Position numbers and translations under genes: made by a program. The notes beneath the pieces are model-generated. The model saw only the letters and a list, made by a program, of their open reading frames with translations. It made no database searches and was not told the DNA's origin. From Chrysochromulina tobinii (lineage: Eukaryota > Haptophyta > Prymnesiales > Chrysochromulinaceae), in contig JWZX01001741.1 of the NCBI GenBank assembly GCA_001275005.1, positions 1 to 13,011 on the forward strand: DNA of 13,011 nucleotides. The letters are read 5' to 3'. Below are positions 6,709 through 12,352 of the stretch, piece by piece. Numbering within the stretch: position 1 is the first letter of the stretch; each line of letters begins with the position of its first letter.

Positions 6709-9700
6709 AGACGCCAGCCGAGAGAAACCGAAGATGAGGTGCAACATCTTGAGAGGCTGCTTGCAGCGGAACAAGCGCAGCGCCAGGCAGCAGAGACGGC
6801 GGCGGCCGAGAGGTCAGATGAGGTGCTGCGCCTCGAGAGGCTGCTTGCAGCGGAACAAGCGCAGCACCAGGCAGCAGAGGCGGCGGCGGCCGAGAGCACC
6901 AGGGAGCTCGATAGGCTCATGCAACAGCGTGATAGGCTGGTGCAACAGCTCGAGACGATCGGTCGCGGAGGCGCCGATCGGGCGGTACAGCAGCTCGCGG
7001 TGGAGGCGGCGGCGCAGATTGTGGCGAAGGGGTATGTGGAGGCGGCGGCACAGACGGAGGTGGTGGCGAAGGCCGAGGCGGAGGCGGAGGCGAAGACAGA
7101 TGCAAAGGCGTGGACGGAGGCTGCGGCGCAGACGGAGGCCAAGGTGAGGACGGAGGTGGCAGCGCAGACCGCGCCGAAGGCGGAGAGAGAGAAGCAGACG
7201 CAGACTGAGGAGGCGGAGGCCGATGCGAAGACCGTGGCGGCGGCGAAGGTGGAGAGAGAGAAGCAGACGGAGGCGAAGGCGATGGTGAAGGCGGATGCGG
7301 AGGCGGAGGCGGGAGCGAAGGCGGAGGCGGAGGCAGCAGCCGAGGCGGTAAGAACGGCGGCCGTGGCAGGAGCGCAAGCCACCTTCGAGGCGCGTTCGGC
7401 AGCAGCACAGGCCGAGCTGACAGACCTGCGAAGGGCGCTCGAGAAGAGCCTCGCGGACCACACGGCCCTCGAAGTGCACAATCGTGCCTTGCTCCAGGAG
7501 AATGAGAAGCTGGTCATCCAAGCAAGCCAGGCGGCGGCTAAAGCAGAGGCGGCCCAGGCCGCGATAAAGGCGCAGGAGGCGGCGTTGACGCAGGCGGAGA
7601 GCCAAGCGGCGGCGGCCATGGAGGCGGCGCAGGCGGCGGGGGTGACCGACGTGGCTGCAGTCGAGGCCGCGGCCGCCGAAAAGGCGGCGGCTGCAACGGT
7701 GGTGCGCGAGGCGTCCCAAGCCAAGGCGGCAGCCGAGGCGACGGTGGCCGAGTACGCGGCGGCGGCGGAAGCAGCGGCGGCCGAGGCCAAGGTGGCTGCG
7801 GAGCATGCCAAGGTGGCTGCGGAGGCCAAGGCAGAGGCTGAGGCCCGTGCAGCGGCTCTCGAGGCACAGCTGAAGCAGCATCAAGCGGCGGCCGCCCAGT
7901 TGCCTGCACCCATCGGAGGCGATGTCTCGGACTTCTCGCCGAAGCGGCAGTTTGATCTGCTGCTGTCATACCTGCCTGAGGCCGCCCAAGCCCAACTGCT
8001 CTCGGACCACCTGCCGGACCAGCGACAGGCGGAGCTGCTTGCCATGCTGTCGGCCTCCGAGGTGGCCGAAGCTCAGGCAGAGGCGCAGGTGCCCTACAAG
8101 GTGGCCGCGATGCTTGCGACGCCGCCTGCCGACCTGAAGGCGTTCTATGAAGGCATGAGCGAGGATGAACGGGTCGCGTTTGTGAATATGAGCGACAGTG
8201 AGCGCAAGGCGTTGGCTACGATGAGCGAGGACGAACGCAAGGCGTTCGCTACGATGACTGAGGACGAACGCAAGGCGTTCGCTACGATGACTGAGGCCGA
8301 ACGCAAGGCGTTCGCTACCATGACTGAGGCCGAACGCAAGGCGTTCGCTACGATGACTGAGGACGAACGCAAGGCGTTCGCTACGATGACTGAGGACGAA
8401 CGCAAGGCGTTGGCTTCGATGACTGAGGACGAACGCAAGGCGTTCGCTACGATGACTGAGGCCGAACGCGAGGCGTTCGCTACGATGACTGAGGCCGAAC
8501 GCAAGGCGTTCGCTACGATGACTGAGGACGAACGCAAGGCGTTCGCTACGATGACTGAGGACGAACGCAAGGCGTTGGCTTCGATGACTGAGGCCGAACG
8601 CAAGGCGTTCGCTACGATGACTGAGGCCGAACGCAAGGCGTTGGCTACGATGAGCGAGGCCGAACGCAAGGCGTTGGCTACGATGAGCGAGGACGAACGC
8701 AAGGCGTTCGCCAGCATGAGCGACGATGAGCGCAAGGCGTTCGCCAGCATGAGCGACGATGAGCGCAAGGCGTTCGCCAGCATGAGCGACGATGAGCGCA
8801 AGGCGTTCGCCAGCATGAGCGAGGACGAACGGGCGGCATTGATTAACATGAGGGAGGCGGAGGCGGAGATGGCTGCTGAGGCAGCACAAAATCAATTGAT
8901 GGCTTCAGCGGTGGCTGAGGTGGAGACACGGTTAGGCGAGGCGTTGGCAGCGGCCGAGGAAAAGGCGGCGACGGCTGCGGCGGAAGCAGCAGCCGCGAGC
9001 GAGGCTATCGATGCCATGCAGGCGCAGTTCGTGGCCTTGAAGATGGAGCTCGAGGCAGCGCGAGCTGCGAAGGTAGAAGGAGCGACGGTGCCGCCGCCTG
9101 CCATGGCGCAGCCAGCGCAGAGCAGATTGGCGTCTTCAGAAGCGCGAGATGTGGGGAGACTGCAGACGAGGTTGGCTGCGACCGAGGCCGCTGACGCAGG
9201 CGGTAACTGCGGCAGCAGCGGCGAGAGCAGAAGTGGGGAGTTGAAAGAGGCGTGGGCGAAGGTACGCGCACTCGAAGAGGCGGTCACACTGACGCGTGAA
9301 GCATCCTCCAGGCAGGTGAGCCAGGCAGTCGCCGGCCAAAAGGTTCTGCAGGCGGTGCTGCTTGCGCGCTACCGCAAGCTTCAGCAAAAGTTCGCGAGCG
9401 CGCTTGAAGAGGCGCGTGTTGCGGCGACGGCGGCGGCGGAGGAGGAGCGTCAAGAAGCAGAGGCACGATTGAGGGCCGCTGAGGAGGCGCTCGCAGCGAG
9501 TCGTGCCGAGGCGCTCGCAGCGAGCAAGGCAGTCGAGCTCCTCGAGGCCGAGCTCGCAGAGCTCGTCGATGGCGGCCGCGGCCGTGGCGAGCTCGGTGAT
9601 GGCGGCGGCGGACGTGGCGGCGGCGGTCGTGGCGGTGGCGACCGTGATGGCGGCGACCGTGGCGGCGGAGTTGGCGACTCGTCATCCCAAGCTGAGCGGC

Positions 9701-10311
9701 TAAAGCACGACCTTGTGGAGTTGGAGAAGGAGTTGGCCACGTCGTCATCCCAAACTGAGCGGCTAAAGCACGACCTTGCGGAGTCGGAGAAGGAGTTGGC
9801 CACGTCGTCATCCCAAGCTGAGCGTCTAAAGCACGACCTTGCAGAGTTGGAGAAGGAGTTGGCCGCGGAGAGGGCGACGGCGGTCTCGGTGGCTGCAGCG
9901 GCGGCTGCTGAGGCGGCGGCTGCGGCGGCTGCGGCGGCCGAAAAGGAGAAGGGGCTGATCGCGGCGGCTGCTGCGGCAGCGGCGGCGGCGGCTGAGAAGG
10001 AGAAGGAGCTGACTGAAGATCTTGAGCGACGCTCGGTGCAGCTTGAAAAGGCGCGAAACGAGACCGACAAGGCACGCGCAGCACGCGAGGCGGCTGAGGC
10101 GCAGGCCGCCACGCTGGCGGAGCAGGCCGCGCGCATCACCACGACACTCGAGTCGACGCGGCAAAACGCGGCGCGCTGGGCGCAGCAGCTCCGCGAGCTG
10201 CAGGCGGCTGGCGGCGCGGGTGCCTTGGTGCGCGGGTTCCTTCCAGATGAGCTGCCACCATCGCCGCTGCCGACGATCGCTCCCGAGGAGCTTGCACGCC
10301 TCGAGGCGCAG
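3523..10311 (+). CDS. Giant Ala/Glu-rich coiled-coil repeat protein, first coding block
   Basis: Seen: 2,263 codons from ATG 3523 (the only in-frame ATG close to the opening of the frame at 3511, where the codon is TTG) to a CAG codon before a GT donor. Without splicing the frame ends at 10333-10335. Order: Ser/Pro-rich N-terminus (1-90); helical region (95-205); (Gly-Asp)11 (212-233); coil (240-380); acidic, then Gly/Ser-rich linker (385-460); long Ala/Glu/Arg/Lys coiled coil (500-925); a less repetitive segment (927-1027); polyglutamine (1028-1062); coil with a 28-residue duplication; Ala/Lys/Glu segment with repeated Gln-Thr; coil (1290-1460); Leu-rich helical lead-in (1467-1544); 21 eleven-residue repeats (1545-1775); coil; Gly-rich stretch (2017-2051); three 21-residue repeats (2053-2115); alanine runs and a final coil. 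There is no signal peptide or membrane span. A structural scaffold is inferred; the family is not recognised. Confidence 0.82.
4041..4110 (+). other. Segment that looks better coding in the neighbouring frame
   Basis: In the gene frame this part reads as Ser/Arg-rich sequence (SRQSSRQSSRRS) with codons such as TCA, AGG and AGC that are unlike the rest of the gene. In the frame whose codons start at 4041 it reads RLKAELKAELEAQRWRQ, a heptad-like helix built from GAG, CTC, AAG and GCG, the gene's favoured codons. A 12-nt direct repeat (AAGGCAGAGCTC) underlies it. A pair of compensating small indels, one near 4045 and one in or before the GGCGAC tract, would explain this. Both frames are open here. 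Confidence 0.4.
4156..4221 (+). repeat. GGCGAC hexanucleotide tract encoding (Gly-Asp)11
   Basis: Eleven tandem copies of the hexamer GGCGAC (the last ends GAT) encode alternating Gly and Asp, residues 212-233 of the giant protein. The tract is followed by DDEV. It is an in-frame minisatellite-like tract, so copy number may vary among strains without breaking the frame. The encoded stretch is acidic and probably unstructured, and it separates two helical regions. Confidence 0.9.
4783..4890 (+). repeat. Gly/Ser-rich linker-coding region
   Basis: GGC/GGT-rich DNA encodes runs of glycine with interspersed serine and alanine, including a run of seven glycines. It follows an acidic segment and precedes the first long coiled coil, which suggests a flexible hinge between rod segments of the giant protein. 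Confidence 0.7.
5155..5196 (+). repeat. 21-nt direct duplication (7 residues, one heptad)
   Basis: The 21-nt unit GCCGCCATGGGCGCGGAGCTG, encoding AAMGAEL, occurs twice in perfect tandem at 5155-5175 and 5176-5196. The unit equals one coiled-coil heptad, so the duplication lengthens the coil without changing its phase. Confidence 0.85.
6604..6708 (+). repeat. CAG/CAA repeat encoding polyglutamine
   Basis: 35 consecutive codons (residues 1028-1062): 20 Gln, one His (CAT at 6664) and 14 Gln. The longest uninterrupted CAG run is 13 codons (6667-6705); CAA and CAT interruptions break the remainder. It sits between a less repetitive helical segment and a coiled coil, and is followed by an Arg-rich turn (RRQPRE). 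Such tracts are length-variable and often flank coiled coils in eukaryotic proteins. Confidence 0.95.
6751..6918 (+). repeat. 84-nt tandem duplication (28 residues, four heptads)
   Basis: The 60-nt core GAGAGGCTGCTTGCAGCGGA..., encoding ERLLAAEQAQ and the following Ala-rich stretch, occurs at 6751-6810 and again at 6835-6894. The period of 84 nt equals four heptads. The copies differ at only a few bases in the core (for example CGC to CAC, Arg to His), so the duplication is recent relative to the rest of the coil. The similarity also reaches upstream, since GATGAGGTGC at 6733 matches 6817. Confidence 0.8.
7048..7272 (+). other. Recurrent Gln-Thr motif segment, including KQTQT
   Basis: Residues about 1176-1250 of the giant protein are rich in Lys, Glu and Ala with Gln-Thr pairs at residues 1177, 1203, 1215, 1225, 1227 and 1248. 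One site (7192-7206, residues 1224-1228) reads KQTQT, which fits the canonical [K/R]xTQT motif recognised by the dynein light chain LC8. The other sites (AAQTE, AAQTA, EKQTE) carry only the Gln-Thr anchor. Multivalent LC8 binding is an inference from motif form only. Confidence 0.45.
7921..8154 (+). other. Leu/Pro-punctuated helical lead-in to the 11-mer array
   Basis: Residues 1467-1544 read as short helices punctuated by prolines (LLLSYLPEAAQ, LLSDHLPDQRQ, ELLAMLSASE), unlike the proline-free coil before it. The pattern resembles the short LP-punctuated helices of MgtE-N/FliG-type domains, but that is only a likeness. The last 11 residues before the array (PPADLKAFYEG) align with the 11-mer as a degenerate zeroth unit, so the array probably grew out of this domain's edge. 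Confidence 0.4.
8155..8847 (+). repeat. Array of 21 tandem 33-bp units (11-residue repeat)
   Basis: Twenty-one uninterrupted units of exactly 33 bp encode an 11-residue motif with consensus M-[ST]-[ED]-[DA]-E-R-K-A-[FL]-A-[TS], residues 1545-1775. The variable sites are position 2 (T/S), 4 (D/A), 9 (F/L) and 11 (T/S). Edge units diverge (unit 1 ends VAFVN, unit 21 AALIN), while inner units are near-identical in DNA, as expected for growth by unequal exchange or slippage. Units 18-20 are identical in sequence, with their own codon choices. The array is flanked by a degenerate unit upstream and by ordinary coil (MREAEAEMAAE) downstream. Confidence 0.97.
9568..9678 (+). repeat. Glycine-rich Gly-Arg-Asp stretch
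   Basis: GGC-rich DNA with repeated GGCGGC, GGCCGT and GGCGAC blocks encodes a glycine-dominated stretch with Arg and Asp (residues about 2016-2052). It lies between a coiled coil ending ELVDGG and the 21-residue repeats, and probably acts as another flexible joint in the rod. Confidence 0.7.
9679..9867 (+). repeat. Three tandem 63-nt repeats (21 residues, three heptads)
   Basis: Units at 9679-9741, 9742-9804 and 9805-9867 encode SSSQ[AT]ERLKHDL.E.EKELA and differ by only a few substitutions (for example QAER/QTER, VELE/AESE/AELE). Each unit is exactly three heptads, so the coil register is kept. The SSSQ start offers a helix cap and possible phosphorylation sites in each unit. Confidence 0.93.
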
Positions 10312-10491
10312 GTGCGTGCCATTGATTGCACTTGATTGCCCCCTATCGCCCTCGTTTGCCCTTGATGACCACTGATGAGGCGTGCTCGCGCGCCTCGAGG
10401 CTCAGGTGCGATCTCCCTTGATTGCCCTTGATTGCCCTTGATTGCCCTTGATGACCACTGATGAGGCGTGCTCGCGCGCCTCGAGGCTCAG
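10312..10491 (+). other. Phase-0 GT-AG intron made of two tandem intron-like units
   Basis: The first block ends in CAG at 10309-10311 before GTGCGT and, if unspliced, stops at 10333-10335. The reading frame resumes after CTCAG at 10487-10491 as AKQGHESRAQLEQ, continuing the coil. The intron splits at CAG|GTGCG (10405/10406) into units of 94 and 86 nt. Each unit has a GTGCG donor, a CTGAT branch-like site whose A is at 10375 or 10461, 30 nt before the end, and a CTCAG acceptor. A 51-nt perfect direct repeat (10356-10406 and 10442-10492) and 10-nt repeats CCCTTGATTG (10415-10444) lie inside. Full-length splicing fits phase 0. Using only the first acceptor would hit a TGA within a few codons. 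Confidence 0.75.
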
Positions 10492-11149
10492 GCGAAACAA
10501 GGGCACGAGTCCAGAGCCCAGCTGGAGCAGTTGCGCCCGCAGGTCGAACAGCTGCGCAATGCCATCACGCAGCTTCTCGGGCTCGTGGCCATCGAGACGG
10601 GCGGCGGCGTGGGCATGCAGCCGGAGCCCTCGCCGCTGCGCACGGCGCCCGTCTCGATGGGGGAGAGGCCGCCCTCCGACCTCGAGCCGTTGATGCTTCT
10701 CCGGGAGGTCTCACCTCGCTTTGCAGCGAACCAGAAAGCGGCGCTCGATGCACGGACGCGCCAGCTCGTACAGGCCGTGGCGAGTCGCACGCTGGAGCCG
10801 GTGGGCCTCGGTCCGTACGTATCCCAGCAGACCAAAGGCTCGCGTGAGGAGCGCGCGGTGTCTTTTGCGCCGGAGGCGCTGCCGCAGATCTCCATCCGCC
10901 GAGGCGCGACGAGCTCACCCAACGATCAACGGCCACCCCAAGACAATGTGCGAGAAACGCCACCTCCAACCATACACATGGGCGATGCCGCCGGCTTTGC
11001 AGATGACGAGGTGGCCGCCATCACCAACAGCGGCGACGACAAGGAGCTCGAAGACGGCGCCGCGCCGCATGACGCGCCGGTGACGGTGCTCGTGTCGACT
11101 TCGGAGCTGCTCCAGCAGGGCCTCGCCTCGGACCCGGCAGCCGCGCTGA
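10492..11149 (+). CDS. Giant coiled-coil protein, second coding block
   Basis: About 219 codons continue the gene after the intron. The block starts with a coil (ESRAQLEQLRPQVEQLRNAITQLLGL), then turns into mixed, less repetitive sequence with Pro/Ser-rich parts, a short helical stretch (ALDARTRQLVQAVASRTLE) and an acidic tail (DDKELEDGAAPHD). No known domain is recognised. The frame remains open to a TAA at 11278-11280, but after about 11150 its codons look non-coding while the neighbouring frame takes on strong coding character, so the true use of this frame probably ends near 11149. An unspliced protein starting here would need a GTG start, which is not credible for a eukaryote. Confidence 0.65.
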
Positions 11150-12352
11150 GTGCCCATCCGCAAGTGGACACGCCGCAACGACGCCGAGATGAGCGAGCTC
11201 CTCCCCGCACTCCAGCAGGTGGTGGGCGTGGTGGGCCTGTCGTTGGCCGCCCTGAGCAGTCGCGCCACCCGGGCGGTTAAGGTCGCGCTCGAGCAGTCGC
11301 ACGAGACGGGCAAGCTGCTCGTCGACTCCCTCGCGCGGCTGCTCAACCGTGACGAGCAGCTGCGCGCGGAACGCTCTGAGGCGATGCGCACGATGCTGCA
11401 CACGAAGATGGAGCTCGTACGCCTCCACCAAACACTCGTCGCTCCCAAACACATTTCCGCCGGGCATGCGGGCCTTGACGCCGCCCTGCTGGACGAGTCG
11501 CTCGACGGCAACGCGGGGCTCACGCGGGCAATGCACACGCTCACGAAGCGCATGCTCGAGAGCCAGGAGCGTTGGGAGGCCAAGAAGGCCAAGATCGAGG
11601 AGGCACGGGCGAAGGACTTTGCACACACGGTGCAGGCGCTCAAGGCGACCCTCGCCGCAGCGCAGGGCGATGGGCTCAAGCCGTCCGCACCCTCAAACGT
11701 GGGAGCCTTCAAACACGAGGAGTTTATGAACCGCGGCTCGTCAGTGATCAACCGCGCCCTGGCGCTGCAAAAGGCGGCTCACTTCGTGCGCGAGTATATT
11801 GGCCCAGCGCCCAATGCACCGCCGCCTCGGCGCGATCCGAACGTGAACGCGCTCGCGGAGCTGGCCGCAGCCCGGCTAGGCCCTTCTTCGTCGGCCGTTG
11901 GCTCTCTCAACCTCTCGCCGCGCACCGGCACTCGCATCATCGGCCATCTGACCGAGAGGACCGCCGACGGCAGCGTCGGCAAGGCGCGGAAGGCCGGCGC
12001 GGGCGACATCATCATGCTCTCCAACATCAGTCCGTCCCCCCCGCCACCGTCGCAGCAGCAGCAGCAGAGGGTGCCGGCGGGGGCTGCGCCTCCACCGCGC
12101 GCTCCCCCTCCGTCTACCACGACCTCCGCACCGCCCAGCGCGCGTAACGAGAGCTTCAGGCAGTCAGAGGCGCTCGGCCTGCGCGCGGACGCCGTCACCG
12201 AGGCCTCCGCCATCGTTGGCACGGGTGAGCTCCACCCTGGCCAGCCGTCGGCCGTGATGCGCCTGAACCAGGCCGGGGAAAATCAGCACGTCTTATTCGC
12301 CTCACCGCTCACCGGTGGCGATTTCCGCAAGCGATTCAGCCGGCACGCCTGA
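11150..12352 (+). CDS. Giant coiled-coil protein, C-terminal coding block
   Basis: About 400 codons open at 11150 directly after an in-frame TGA (11147-11149) and end with TGA at 12350-12352. The block begins PIRKWTRRNDAEMSELLPALQQ and contains amphipathic helices (about residues 14-100 of the block), a Lys/Glu-rich coil (MLESQERWEAKKAKIEEARAKD), a more globular-looking stretch around FVREYIGPAPNAPPP, a Pro/Gln/Ser-rich disordered region and a tail ending FRKRFSRHA. No family is recognised. There is no convincing independent start, so it is most simply the C-terminus of the same protein. The join to the previous block is either a one-base indel near 11149 or a small intron. Confidence 0.65.
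   Translation: MPIRKWTRRNDAEMSELLPALQQVVGVVGLSLAALSSRATRAVKVALEQSHETGKLLVDSLARLLNRDEQLRAERSEAMRTMLHTKMELVRLHQTLVAPKHISAGHAGLDAALLDESLDGNAGLTRAMHTLTKRMLESQERWEAKKAKIEEARAKDFAHTVQALKATLAAAQGDGLKPSAPSNVGAFKHEEFMNRGSSVINRALALQKAAHFVREYIGPAPNAPPPRRDPNVNALAELAAARLGPSSSAVGSLNLSPRTGTRIIGHLTERTADGSVGKARKAGAGDIIMLSNISPSPPPPSQQQQQRVPAGAAPPPRAPPPSTTTSAPPSARNESFRQSEALGLRADAVTEASAIVGTGELHPGQPSAVMRLNQAGENQHVLFASPLTGGDFRKRFSRHA

Noticed and set aside
8155-8847. CRISPR array
   Set aside because: The 33-bp units are contiguous with no unique spacers, and they translate into a regular 11-residue protein repeat within a long gene.
7966-8895. Minus-strand repetitive open frames over the 11-mer array (SHRSERLAF repeats)
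   Set aside because: A 33-bp tandem repeat keeps every stop-free frame open by periodicity alone. The flanks of these frames show no coding signal, while the + frame continues through both sides.
10468-11280. Independent gene starting in the intron at a GTG
   Set aside because: The supposed start lies in the duplicated acceptor sequence, is not ATG, and the frame joins the upstream gene exactly in phase through a GT-AG intron.
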